A stretch of DNA of 64,000 nucleotides from Qipengyuania marincola (lineage in GTDB: Bacteria; Pseudomonadota; Alphaproteobacteria; Sphingomonadales; Sphingomonadaceae): positions 248,001-312,000 of the forward strand of contig NZ_JARULC010000003.1 in NCBI RefSeq assembly GCF_029688625.1, in the 5' to 3' direction. Positions within the stretch are counted from its first letter, which is position 1, and each line of letters begins with the position of its first letter. Below are positions 8,102-16,571 of the stretch, in pieces. Under the pieces are notes generated by a model. That model ran no database searches, was not told where the DNA came from, and saw only the letters and a list, made by a program, of their open reading frames with translations. Made by a program: the position numbers and the translations under genes.

Positions 8102-8770
8102 ATGACGAAGATGGCCACCATCCCAGATCAAGGCGCCCTCAAGCGCGTTGGGGCGCAGGTGCGCAAACGGCTCGAGGCCGACCCGCAAGCCTACAAGGTC
8201 CCGACCGACAAGGCCGAGATCTTCGCCATCGGCGACTTCCTCAGCGCGGACGAGTGCCAGCGCCTGATCGAAATGATCGATCGGGTCGCACAGCCCAGCG
8301 AGTTGCATGAAACCGCCTATGTCGCGAAGTTCCGGACATCCTACTCGGGCAATTTCGACCCGCACGATCCCTTCGTTAAGATGATCTCGCGCCGCATCGA
8401 CGATCTGCTCGGGCTGAATGCCGCGACCGGTGAGCGCATTCAGGGCCAGCGCTACCTGCCGGGACAGGAATTCAAGCCCCACAACGACTGGTTCTATACC
8501 GACCAGGAGTATTGGAAACTGGAGCGCAAGCGCGGTGGGCAGCGCTGCTGGACGGCGATGGCGTTCCTGAACACCGTGGAAGAAGGTGGGCACACGCATT
8601 TCGTCGAAGTCGGCGCATCCATCGAACCCAAGCCGGGTGTCCTGCTGGTCTGGAACAATGCGACCCCCGATGGCGAGCCGAACGAGGATACACTGCACGC
8701 CGGCACACCCGTGGTCAGGGGTTCGAAATACGTGCTGACCAAGTGGTACCGCACGCGCAAGCACGACTGA
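8102..8770 (+). CDS. 2-oxoglutarate/Fe(II)-dependent prolyl 4-hydroxylase-like oxygenase
   Basis: This 222-residue soluble enzyme has the double-stranded beta-helix fold of the prolyl 4-hydroxylase alpha-subunit family. The iron ligands are H127 and D129 in FKPHNDWF and H199 in TLHAGTPV. The 2-oxoglutarate-binding lysine is K209 in RGSKYVLTKWYR. The segment RTSYSGNF (residues 78-85) is typical of the family. The substrate is unknown; bacterial relatives hydroxylate prolines in proteins such as EF-Tu or in peptides. The gene is convergent with the LOV kinase, 12 bases away. Confidence 0.9.
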   Translation: MTKMATIPDQGALKRVGAQVRKRLEADPQAYKVPTDKAEIFAIGDFLSADECQRLIEMIDRVAQPSELHETAYVAKFRTSYSGNFDPHDPFVKMISRRIDDLLGLNAATGERIQGQRYLPGQEFKPHNDWFYTDQEYWKLERKRGGQRCWTAMAFLNTVEEGGHTHFVEVGASIEPKPGVLLVWNNATPDGEPNEDTLHAGTPVVRGSKYVLTKWYRTRKHD

Positions 8771-8782
8771 GTCGATTCGTCT

Positions 8783-9907
8783 TCAGGCGACCACTGGGAC
8801 CGGTTGCGGGACCAGAATCGTTGCCCGCAGTCCATCCGCCTCAAACCGTGTTTCGACCCGTCCGCCGATCCCCCGAATGACGCCTTCGATCAGGCGCTGG
8901 CCCGAGCCCTGCCGATCGTTGTCCGGTTCGATGGCCTTGCTTGCGCCGGCGATGCCGAGATGTTCGATCCAGTGGATTTCGAGGAAGCCGTTCGATCCCG
9001 GCACCCAGTCGATCTCTACCCGACCGTCATTCTGTGCCAGTGCGCCATATTTGAGCGCATTGGTGGCCAGTTCATGCAGGGTGAGCCCGATAGGCGTCAC
9101 GAACTTGCGCGGCAGCTCCACCAGTTCGCCTGCGATCAGGATGCGCTCCGCATGCGAGTTTCTATAGGGCCGCATGACTGCTTCGGCGAGCGACGCCAGG
9201 TTCGTGCGTCCGTCGTCGAGACCTTCGCCGGACAGCGATACCTTATGCGCACTGGCCAGTGCCTCGATCCGTCGTTCGATCTTTTCCGACAGGGCGGCAG
9301 CATCCTGCGCCCCGCGCGACGATAGCCGGACGATCGCGCTGAGCACGCCGAACAGATTGTCTGTGCGATGGCGAAGCTCGGCAGCGATCCGTTCGTTCTC
9401 CACGATCGTCTCCCGAGCAGCGAGCAGCTCGGTGATGTCCCATTGAGAGCCGAAGTAGTAGGCGAGCTTGCCGTCCTCGTCGTAGATCGGCCCCACGTGG
9501 ACTGCATTCCAGAATGCCGAACCGTCCTTGCGATAGTTGAGTATGTCGACGACCGCATACTCTTCTTTCTCGAGTGCTGTCCGAAGTCGGGAGATTGCAG
9601 AGGGCTTCGTTCCGCGCCCTTGCAAGAACCGGCAGTTGCGGCCGATCAGGTCTTCGCGCGCGTATCCGGTCAGATTCAGGAAAGCCTGGTTGACATAGAC
9701 CAGCGGACAATCTTCCTGATGGGGATCGGCCAGGCTCACCGCCATGCGCGTCTGTTCGGTGGTTTGCAGGAACAGCTGGCGCGCCCCGATCCGCAAATCC
9801 GAAAGATTGCTGACAGCCAGCGCGTCCTGGACCGCGGCGCGCGCTGCTTCGTCGAGATTTTCGGACGGAGCGATCGGCTCCCCATCCTCGCCCACGGTGC
9901 GACCCAT
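8783..9907 (-). CDS. LOV-domain HWE-family sensor histidine kinase
   Basis: This 374-residue soluble blue-light receptor kinase carries the LOV photocycle motif GRNCRFLQG at 89-97, with adduct-forming Cys92. NYRKDGSAFWN (124-134) and FGSQW with Q155 complete the flavin pocket. The kinase half has the HWE/HisKA_2 signature: H180 in ELRHRTDN as phosphoacceptor, the N-box HELATNALKYGAL (278-290), and HWIE (312-315). The layout matches the LOV kinases known from Erythrobacter litoralis. No response regulator or PhyR/NepR partner lies nearby, so its target is elsewhere. A link to the general stress response is inference. Confidence 0.94.
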   Translation of the reverse strand: MGRTVGEDGEPIAPSENLDEAARAAVQDALAVSNLSDLRIGARQLFLQTTEQTRMAVSLADPHQEDCPLVYVNQAFLNLTGYAREDLIGRNCRFLQGRGTKPSAISRLRTALEKEEYAVVDILNYRKDGSAFWNAVHVGPIYDEDGKLAYYFGSQWDITELLAARETIVENERIAAELRHRTDNLFGVLSAIVRLSSRGAQDAAALSEKIERRIEALASAHKVSLSGEGLDDGRTNLASLAEAVMRPYRNSHAERILIAGELVELPRKFVTPIGLTLHELATNALKYGALAQNDGRVEIDWVPGSNGFLEIHWIEHLGIAGASKAIEPDNDRQGSGQRLIEGVIRGIGGRVETRFEADGLRATILVPQPVPVVA

Positions 9908-9994
9908 GGCGGTTTCCCTTCCCTTCGATGTGACACGATTCCACCGAAAATCTGACGCGCAGGCGCGCGCATTTCAAGCAAAAATTGGCAGCTA

Positions 9995-10015
9995 TTCGGC
10001 CCGTTTCAGGCCGAA
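9995..10015. terminator. Weak hairpin downstream of lysK
   Basis: A seven-base inverted repeat, TTCGGCC with GGCCGAA, encloses a 7-base loop in the 143-bp gap between lysK and the LOV kinase gene. No T tract follows on the minus strand, so termination is only possible. The rest of the gap is AT-rich and must hold the LOV kinase promoter, in which I see no clear consensus. Confidence 0.3.
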
Positions 10016-10050
10016 AATTACCAAGTCCTTGAATGAAACGCGTATTTAAA

Positions 10051-11676
10051 TCACCGCGCCAGTGCCTCGGCGATCAGCTTGCGGCTGTTCTCGACGCCGT
10101 AGAGCGCGATGAAGCTGCCCATGCGCGGCCCCTGATCGCTGCCAAGCAGCGTCTGGTAGAGCGCCTTGAACCAGTCGCGCAGGTTCTCGAAGCCGTACTC
10201 TTCGCGTTTGCCGATCTCGTAGACCTCGGTCTGCAGGTCCTCAGCGCTCGCATCGGCGGGTGCCTCGGCGAGATAGGCGTCGAGCGCCTTCAGCGCTTCG
10301 GCCTCGTTCGGCGTCGGGGCGCGCTTGACCAGCGTCGGCGCGATGTAGTCGCGGGTGTAGTTGACCGCCGTCTCGATCAGCACTTCCAGCTCGGGCGTCA
10401 CCTTGCCCTCCCCGATGTAGCTTTCGAGATAGTCGCGCAGGTTCGGCACGGTCGCTTCGGCCCCCAGCACGCTGGCAAGATTCAGCAACAGGCCATAGGT
10501 CACCGGCAGGCTGTCGCCCGCGCCCGGCGCTTCCTCGGCCGTGTAGCCGCCATTGGCGCGCAGGAGGTGCCAGGCAGGATTGCCGAGCTGCTTGTCGAGC
10601 TCCTGTTCGGCCAGCCGCTCGCGGAAGCTCCAGTAATCGTCCACCGCGCGCGGGATCACACCGACATGCAGCTGCTTGGCGCTCTTCGGGTTCGGGAAGA
10701 TGTAGAAGCCCAGGCTCTCCTCGCTGCCATATTGCAGCCATTCCTCGATCGAGAGGCCGTTGCCCTTGGACTTCGAGATCTTCTCGCCGTTCTGGTCGAG
10801 GAACATCTCGTAGATCAGCCCCTCCGGCTTGCGCCCACCCAGCACCTTGACGATCTTGCCCGACTGCACGCCGCTGTCGGTCAGGTCCTTGCCGTACATC
10901 TCGTAATCGACGCCGAGCGCGTACCACCGCATCGCCCAGTCGACCTTCCACTGCAGCTTGGACATGCCGCCGAGCGCGGACTGCTCCACCACGGTGCCGT
11001 CCTCTTCGGTGAAGCGGATCATGCCGGCCTCGGCATCGACGACCTCCACCGGCACCTGCAGCACGCGGCCGGTCGACGGACTGATCGGCAGCACTGGCGA
11101 ATAGGTCTGCCGCCGCTCCTCGCGCAGCGTGGGCAGCATGATGTCGAGGATGTCCTGGTTCTTGCGCAGCACCTGCCGCAGCGCATCGTCGAAGCGGCCG
11201 GAATTGTACATGTCGTTCGACGCGATGAACTCGTAGTCGAAGTCGAAGCGGTCGAGGAACTCGCGCAGCTTCGCATTGTTGTGCGCCGCGAAGCTTTCGT
11301 GCCCCTTTTCGAACGGATCGGGCACGCGGCTGAGCGGCAAGTGCAAATTCGCCTCGAGCAGCGCCTTGTTCGGCACGTTATCGGGCACCTTGCGCAGGCC
11401 GTCCATGTCATCACTGAAGGCGACGAGGCGGGTCCTGCCGTCCTCGGGCTTCGCGCCGATCATCGCCTCGAACGCGCGGCGGACCAGCGTGGTGCGCAGC
11501 ACTTCCTGGAAGGTGCCGATATGCGGCAGGCCGCTGGGGCCATAGCCGGTTTCGAACAGCACCGGGCTGCCATCGGGTTTCGCGCCATCGGGATAGCGCT
11601 TGAGCAGCCGCTGCGCCTCCTGGAACGGCCAGGCCTTGGACACGCGGGCGGCTTCGATCAGATCGGTCATGCTCAT
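10051..11676 (-). CDS. lysK: Lysine--tRNA ligase, class I
   Basis: This 541-residue enzyme charges tRNA-Lys. It is a class I synthetase with a Rossmann core: HIGT at residues 52-55 (PSGLPHIGTF) and KISKSKG near 300 as the KMSKS loop. Class I LysRS is typical of archaea and alphaproteobacteria and is unrelated to the class II enzyme of E. coli. The ATG at 11676 is preferred because AAGGG lies seven bases upstream. An ATG two codons later and an in-frame extension to 11745 are less likely. Length is as expected. Confidence 0.95.
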   Translation of the reverse strand: MSMTDLIEAARVSKAWPFQEAQRLLKRYPDGAKPDGSPVLFETGYGPSGLPHIGTFQEVLRTTLVRRAFEAMIGAKPEDGRTRLVAFSDDMDGLRKVPDNVPNKALLEANLHLPLSRVPDPFEKGHESFAAHNNAKLREFLDRFDFDYEFIASNDMYNSGRFDDALRQVLRKNQDILDIMLPTLREERRQTYSPVLPISPSTGRVLQVPVEVVDAEAGMIRFTEEDGTVVEQSALGGMSKLQWKVDWAMRWYALGVDYEMYGKDLTDSGVQSGKIVKVLGGRKPEGLIYEMFLDQNGEKISKSKGNGLSIEEWLQYGSEESLGFYIFPNPKSAKQLHVGVIPRAVDDYWSFRERLAEQELDKQLGNPAWHLLRANGGYTAEEAPGAGDSLPVTYGLLLNLASVLGAEATVPNLRDYLESYIGEGKVTPELEVLIETAVNYTRDYIAPTLVKRAPTPNEAEALKALDAYLAEAPADASAEDLQTEVYEIGKREEYGFENLRDWFKALYQTLLGSDQGPRMGSFIALYGVENSRKLIAEALAR

Positions 11677-11812
11677 GCTCGAACCCTTCGCCGCTGCGTG
11701 CCCCTTTCGCAAGTGCGAAGTGTTGGACGCCTGTTGGAGCGGCACCGGGTTACTCCAGTCACATGGACCGCATGGACCACAGTCCTGGGCGGAAAAAGCT
11801 GCGGCGTGGTTT

Positions 11813-11852
11813 GGGGAGTGGGATTTGGGTGGAGAGCGAGGGAGTGGTGGGG
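11813..11852 (+). other. G-rich run with G-quadruplex potential
   Basis: Five runs of three or four G occur at 11813-11816, 11820-11822, 11827-11829, 11840-11842 and 11849-11852, with loops of 3, 4, 10 and 6 bases. They lie in the 286-bp gene-free stretch between lysK and the lipoprotein gene. The G-rich strand is the template for lysK. The rest of this stretch shows a short direct repeat CATGGACC at 11762-11776 and no convincing open frame. Confidence 0.4.
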
Positions 11853-11962
11853 CGGCATTTGACGGGAGTTATCGCGAAAGAGTTTTGTAGGACAGAACTC
11901 TCATTTTCCCGCTAAAAGCAGCCTTTCCGCTAACGACCCGATTGCGGACACTTCCGTCGCGC

Positions 11963-12526
11963 TCACAAATCAGACGACAAAGCCTCTGAGATTTTCTTGT
12001 AAGGTATCCGGACCGTCTCAGATCTTGATTTTATAATATCGTAGCCCGGTGCATCGAATCTGAGACAAATGTCACGGCTGCCAGATCGAAGGTCGTAGTT
12101 CTCTCGAGCGCTCGCAGCTCGGCTATATTCGATATCCGGCATTGGATGGTTCGGGACAATATAGACATTGTAGTGAAACTTGCCGTCCGATCCACGCACC
12201 AGAGGTTCAGCGAAACTTGGCACACCTAGATCAGCGTCGTGACTGCTAAATGGCCCAAATGTCGTTATAAAATAAGGGTCCGAGAATGGGCAAAAGTCGG
12301 CATGTGCATAAACGCCATCGATTTGATCTGAGATCGCGGTAAGGCTTGTCTCCGACGAAAGCTCAATCTTGAGATAGCGTCCATAACTTGGCGCGCGACC
12401 ACCTTCCGGCATCGGTGCTTCGCCAGTTAGCGTCACAGCTTCAACTTCATAATTGCCTAAGGACTGGCCACAAGACGAGATGGTAAATGAAGCGCCCATG
12501 ATAACGAGCAATTTCGCTAACTGCAT
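11963..12526 (-). CDS. Hypothetical lipoprotein, AT-rich gene
   Basis: This 187-residue secreted protein has a short hydrophobic signal and the lipobox ISSC at about residues 16-19 (TISSCGQSLG), so it is probably a lipid-anchored envelope protein. The rest is a soluble domain with three cysteines, among them DFCPFSDP and RDICLRF. I do not recognise the family. Base composition is clearly lower in GC than both neighbours, with many ATA, GAT, TTA-like and AAA codons. That suggests recent acquisition or relaxed selection. No mobile-element ends were found around it. Confidence 0.6.
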   Translation of the reverse strand: MQLAKLLVIMGASFTISSCGQSLGNYEVEAVTLTGEAPMPEGGRAPSYGRYLKIELSSETSLTAISDQIDGVYAHADFCPFSDPYFITTFGPFSSHDADLGVPSFAEPLVRGSDGKFHYNVYIVPNHPMPDIEYSRAASARENYDLRSGSRDICLRFDAPGYDIIKSRSETVRIPYKKISEALSSDL

Positions 12527-12672
12527 GAGTGAAGCATATTATCTCGAATGACTGCTTTCCACCCATAATCGGACATTATTCGTTCTTCGCGCAGCGCCCG
12601 AAAGCGGACGGTAGGAGCCATCAGCGGCAACCTTCACCCCCGAGAAAATCCCTCCAACCCCGCTTGCCCCGC

Positions 12673-12687
12673 GTTCCGTTTGTGTTC
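12673..12687 (+). promoter_or_regulatory. LexA (SOS) box of the alphaproteobacterial type
   Basis: GTTC at 12673-12676 and GTTC at 12684-12687 are separated by exactly seven bases. This direct repeat GTTC-N7-GTTC is the known LexA operator of alphaproteobacteria. It ends 12 bases before the start codon of the DinG-like helicase, a gene that is DNA-damage inducible in other bacteria. No other promoter is visible between it and the start. Confidence 0.7.
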
Positions 12688-12699
12688 TAACGCGCCTGC

Positions 12700-15444
12700 G
12701 TGAGCCAGCCCCTCCCCCTCCCTGCCCTGCACGCCAGCCATGCCGGAACTTGGCTGCGCGATGCGAACGGGGCGACGCGGGGGTGTTCCAAGGGTGAGGC
12801 GGTGATGGCGGCGGCGGATACGCCGCTGTTGATGATGAACGCGCCGCTGGTGGCGAACCGGCTGGGCTATCCGGACTTGAACGGGCTCGACCTGCTGGAG
12901 TTGTTTGCGTTCGTCCATCCGGCCCAGTTCTGCGTGCCGACGCCCAAGGGCCTCGCCCATGCGCTGGGGCTGGAGGAGCCGGGCGACGATGCCGAGGTGC
13001 CGCTGCTGCTGCAAACAGCCGCGGGCGCGCTGGTGGCGACATGCGAGAGCGCGGAATGGGCGCAGCGCGAGGGCGCGTGGTCGACGCTGCAATCGCTCGC
13101 GCGGCTGCGCTGGCCGTGGGCGGGTGTGCTCGCCCCGCATGTGAAGAAGCCCGAGCGGGCCGAGAAATGGCTCTTCAGCCGCCTTCCCGAATGGGAGGAG
13201 ACGCCCGAGCGCCCGCAGCCCGCGCAGGTGCTGATCGAGGAGCCGGAAATCGAGGCGCATCTCGAGCGGCTGACCGGCGAAGGTGCCGAGCGGCGCGAGG
13301 GGCAGCGCCTGTTCTCGCGCGATGCGGGCAGCGTCTTCGCCCCGCGCGACCGGGAGAAGCGTCCGCATGTGCTGCTGGCGCAGGCGGGCACGGGGATCGG
13401 CAAGACCTTGGGCTATCTCGCTCCCGCCTCGCTCTGGGCCAAGCTGTCGGGCGGCACGGTGTGGGTGAGCACCTATACCAAGAACCTCCAGCGCCAGCTG
13501 CGCCGCGAGAGCGCGCGCGCCTGGCCCGCGACCCGCGAGGACGGATCGCCGCCGGTGGTGGTGCGCAAGGGGCGCGAGAATTACCTCTGCCTGCTGAACC
13601 TGGAGGATGCGCTGCAGGGCGGTTTTGCGGGACGGCCCGCAATCCTTGCGCATCTGGTCGCGCGCTGGGCCGCCTACACGCAGGATGGCGATATGATCGG
13701 CGGGGATTTGCCCGGCTGGCTCGGCACGCTGTTCCGCAAGCGCGGCATCGCAGCGCTGACCGATCAGCGTGGCGAATGCGTCTATGCCGGGTGCCCGCAT
13801 TACCGGAAATGCTTCATCGAACGCAGCGCGAGGAATGCCGCGCAGGCCGATCTGGTGATCGCCAACCATGCGCTGGTGATGGTCAATGCGGCGCGCGGGC
13901 GCGACCAGGGCGGGCGGCCGACGCGGATCGTGTTCGACGAGGGGCATCACGTGTTCGATGCAGCGGATTCGACCTTCTCCGCTGCGCTGACCGGGCAGGA
14001 AGCGATCGAGCTCCGCCGCTGGATCGTCGGGCCGGAGAAGAATTCGCGCGGGCGGCGGCGCGGGCTGGCGGCACGGCTGGCCGATGTCGCGAGCTATGAC
14101 GATGCCGGCGGCGAGGCAGTGGAAGCGGCAGTCGAGGCGGCGCATGCCCTCCCCTCCGAAGGCTGGCTGGGGCGGCTGGCGGAAGGCGCGCCGATCGGCC
14201 CGGTCGAGGAATTGCTGGCGCAGGTCCGCGCGACCACCTTCGCGCGCGACGAAAGCGGGCTGGAGGCAGGCTACGGTATCGAAACCGAGACTGCGCAGAT
14301 GCCCGGCGAGCTGGTCGAGGCGGCGGGCACGGCGGCGCAGGCGCTGGCTGCCATCCGTGTGCCTTTGCTCAAACTTGCCGGGCGACTGGAGGCAGTGCTG
14401 GAAGACGCGCCCGATTGGCTCGACGGGCAGGGCCGCGCGCGCATTGAGGGCGCACGGCATTCGCTTGCCTGGCGGATCGACCTGATCGCGGCTTGGGAAG
14501 CGCTGCTCGGGCGGTTAGGCGGCCCGGCGGACCCGGAGTTCGTCGACTGGCTGCAAGTCGACCGCAACGATGCGCGCGAATTCGACGTGGGTCTCTACCG
14601 CCACTGGCTCGACCCGATGAAGCCCTTCGCCCGTGTGGTCATGGAACCGGCGCACGGCCTCATGATGACCAGCGCCACGCTGACCGATCGCGACGAGAGC
14701 GGGCCGGACTGGCCGCATGCCATCGCCGCCAGTGGCGCACCGCATCTGGAACTTAATCCGCGCACCGCGCAGGCCGACAGCCCGTTCGACTATGCCAACC
14801 GCGCCGAGGTGCTGATCGTCACCGATATCCGCAAGGGCGACATTCCCGCGATGGCGGGCGCCTATGCGCGGCTCATCGAGGCGAGCGGCGGCGGGGTCCT
14901 CGGCCTGTTCACCGCGATCCGCCGGATGCGCGCGGTCTATGGCCGCATCGCCGACCGGCTCGCGCGGGCGGGCCTGCCGCTCTATGCACAACACGTCGAC
15001 CCGATCGACACCGGCACGTTGACCGACATCTTCCGTGACGATCCGCGCGCCAGCCTGCTCGGCACCGATGCCCTGCGCGACGGGGTCGACGTGCCTGGCG
15101 AGAGCCTGCGCTGCGTCGTCCTCGAAAGCGTGCCCTGGCCGCGCCCGACCATCCTCCACCGTGCCCGCCGCGCCGCCGCTGCCGAGCAGGAAGGTGGCGC
15201 CAAGCGCTACGACGACCGCATCATACGCGCGCGGCTGGCGCAGGCCTTCGGCCGCCTGATCCGCAGCCGCGACGATTCGGGCCATTTCATCGTCCTCTCC
15301 AGCGCTTTCCCCAGTCGCCTTCTCTCCGCCTTCCCCGAAGGCACACCCGTCATCCGCCTGACCCTCGAAGAGGCTTTACAGCGCGTCGCGAAGGGTGTTG
15401 GAACGGATGTGCCCCAAGTCGCAGCGGAGAACGACGCCTCGTGA
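12700..15444 (+). CDS. DinG/XPD-like ATP-dependent DNA helicase with Fe-S cluster
   Basis: This 914-residue superfamily 2 helicase should unwind 5' overhang or R-loop substrates during repair. Motif I is AGTGIGKT near residue 229, the Walker B box is FDEGHH near 412, motif III is MMTSATLTDRDE near 651, and motif VI is QAFGRLIRSRDD near 847. Four cysteines for a [4Fe-4S] cluster sit between motifs I and II: one in NYLCLLNLED and three in CVYAGCPHYRKC. The GTG start has no Shine-Dalgarno sequence and follows the LexA box closely, but the N-terminus SQPLPLPALHASHAG looks native. GTGA couples it to the next gene. Confidence 0.9.
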   Translation: MSQPLPLPALHASHAGTWLRDANGATRGCSKGEAVMAAADTPLLMMNAPLVANRLGYPDLNGLDLLELFAFVHPAQFCVPTPKGLAHALGLEEPGDDAEVPLLLQTAAGALVATCESAEWAQREGAWSTLQSLARLRWPWAGVLAPHVKKPERAEKWLFSRLPEWEETPERPQPAQVLIEEPEIEAHLERLTGEGAERREGQRLFSRDAGSVFAPRDREKRPHVLLAQAGTGIGKTLGYLAPASLWAKLSGGTVWVSTYTKNLQRQLRRESARAWPATREDGSPPVVVRKGRENYLCLLNLEDALQGGFAGRPAILAHLVARWAAYTQDGDMIGGDLPGWLGTLFRKRGIAALTDQRGECVYAGCPHYRKCFIERSARNAAQADLVIANHALVMVNAARGRDQGGRPTRIVFDEGHHVFDAADSTFSAALTGQEAIELRRWIVGPEKNSRGRRRGLAARLADVASYDDAGGEAVEAAVEAAHALPSEGWLGRLAEGAPIGPVEELLAQVRATTFARDESGLEAGYGIETETAQMPGELVEAAGTAAQALAAIRVPLLKLAGRLEAVLEDAPDWLDGQGRARIEGARHSLAWRIDLIAAWEALLGRLGGPADPEFVDWLQVDRNDAREFDVGLYRHWLDPMKPFARVVMEPAHGLMMTSATLTDRDESGPDWPHAIAASGAPHLELNPRTAQADSPFDYANRAEVLIVTDIRKGDIPAMAGAYARLIEASGGGVLGLFTAIRRMRAVYGRIADRLARAGLPLYAQHVDPIDTGTLTDIFRDDPRASLLGTDALRDGVDVPGESLRCVVLESVPWPRPTILHRARRAAAAEQEGGAKRYDDRIIRARLAQAFGRLIRSRDDSGHFIVLSSAFPSRLLSAFPEGTPVIRLTLEEALQRVAKGVGTDVPQVAAENDAS

Positions 15445-15968
15445 AAATCCTCGGCCTGCTCCGCCATGCGAAATCCGACTGGGGGGACAATGACAAGCGC
15501 GATTTCGACCGAGGCCTCAACGATCGCGGCCATCGCGGCGCCAAGGTGATCGGCGAACATATCCGCCAGCATGGCGTGAAATGGGACAAGCTGATCGCCA
15601 GCCCCGCCGAGCGAGTGAAGCTGACGCTGGCCGACGCTCTGCCAGGTCTCGAGGCGAAATGGGACGAACGCCTGTATCTCGCCGGGACCGACACGATCAT
15701 GGACGTCCTGCGCGACTGCGGCGGCGATGCCGATATGGTGCTGCTTTCGGGCCACAATCCCGGCCTCGGCGATATGCTGTTCGAACTCGTACCGCCCAAG
15801 AACGAGAACGCGCAGTATGACGAGGCGAAGGTGAAATTCCCCACCGCGGCCTATGCGGTCTACGAGCTCGATATCGACAGCTGGTCGGACCTGCGCGACG
15901 GCTGCGGGACGCTGGTCCATTTCGCCCGGCCGCGGGATCTCGACGAGGATCTGGGGCCGGAATACTGA
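15441..15968 (+). CDS. SixA-like histidine phosphatase
   Basis: This is a 175-residue protein of the histidine phosphatase superfamily. The phosphate-accepting motif is LLRHAKSDW at residues 5-13; the second histidine is in LLSGHNPGLGDM near 115, and the supporting arginine lies in ASPAERVKLT. It resembles SixA, which removes phosphate from phosphohistidine proteins, but the bacterial branch is broad and the substrate is uncertain. Its GTG start overlaps the helicase stop by four bases (GTGA), so it should be co-expressed, possibly under SOS control. Confidence 0.85.
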   Translation: MKILGLLRHAKSDWGDNDKRDFDRGLNDRGHRGAKVIGEHIRQHGVKWDKLIASPAERVKLTLADALPGLEAKWDERLYLAGTDTIMDVLRDCGGDADMVLLSGHNPGLGDMLFELVPPKNENAQYDEAKVKFPTAAYAVYELDIDSWSDLRDGCGTLVHFARPRDLDEDLGPEY

Positions 15969-16031
15969 CCGTCAGCTTGCAGCAAGGATAGCACGGCTAG
16001 ATCGCGGTTTCTCTCCAGCGAAAGCCTTCGA

Positions 16032-16571
16032 ATGAAACGCCTTTCACCCATTCTGGGCGCATGCCTCGCCTCAGCTGCTGCGACCTCTGCCCATGCGGGT
16101 GAAGTGTATGGCGGCATTATGGCGCATGGGGTCGATACGCCCTTCACCTTCGAAACCAATGAAGAGGGCTTCGACCTCCAGGCGGGCGTTCGCAGCGAGC
16201 CGATCGAGGCGCTGTCCTTCGTCGGCAAGCCTTCGCTCTACGCTTTCGGGTCGGTCAACACGGCGGGGGACACCAACTTCGTGGCGGCCGGGGTCAGCTG
16301 GAAAGTCGATTTTGGCCCCGTCTATTTACGCCCCGGCATCGGGCTCGCCCTGCACGATGCCCCAGCGTTCAGAGTCGATCCCGCAACCCGCATCCGCACC
16401 GACCTAGGCAGCCGCGTGCTGTTCGAACCGGAAATTGCCCTCGGAGTGCCGATTTCTGATCGGGTTTCGCTTGAGGCCAATTGGGTGCATATCAGCAATG
16501 CCCGTCTGTTCAATTCCGAGCAAAACCCCGGCATCGATATGATCGGTGTGCGCGCTAATCTGGCGTTCTAG
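16032..16571 (+). CDS. PagL-like lipid A 3-O-deacylase (acyloxyacyl hydrolase family)
   Basis: This 179-residue outer-membrane beta-barrel precursor has a signal peptide ending at AHAG (about residue 23). The C-terminal segment NWVHISNARLF (150-160) followed by NPGID matches the PagL active-site region, with H153 and S155 as the catalytic pair. The position of the PagL glutamate is occupied by D169. The last residues, RANLAF, end in phenylalanine as barrel proteins do. PagL trims an acyl chain from lipid A; activity here is inferred. The stop overlaps the convergent soxR stop by four bases. Confidence 0.78.
   Translation: MKRLSPILGACLASAAATSAHAGEVYGGIMAHGVDTPFTFETNEEGFDLQAGVRSEPIEALSFVGKPSLYAFGSVNTAGDTNFVAAGVSWKVDFGPVYLRPGIGLALHDAPAFRVDPATRIRTDLGSRVLFEPEIALGVPISDRVSLEANWVHISNARLFNSEQNPGIDMIGVRANLAF

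Noticed and set aside
10033-11862. 609-codon plus-strand open frame
   Set aside because: It is antisense to lysK, whose class I synthetase motifs are complete; the frame has no recognisable domain or ribosome binding site.
12634-14460. 608-codon open frame on the minus strand
   Set aside because: It is antisense to the DinG-like helicase, which has all helicase motifs. The antisense product is Arg/Pro/Gln-rich with no domain, as expected from GC-rich codon structure.
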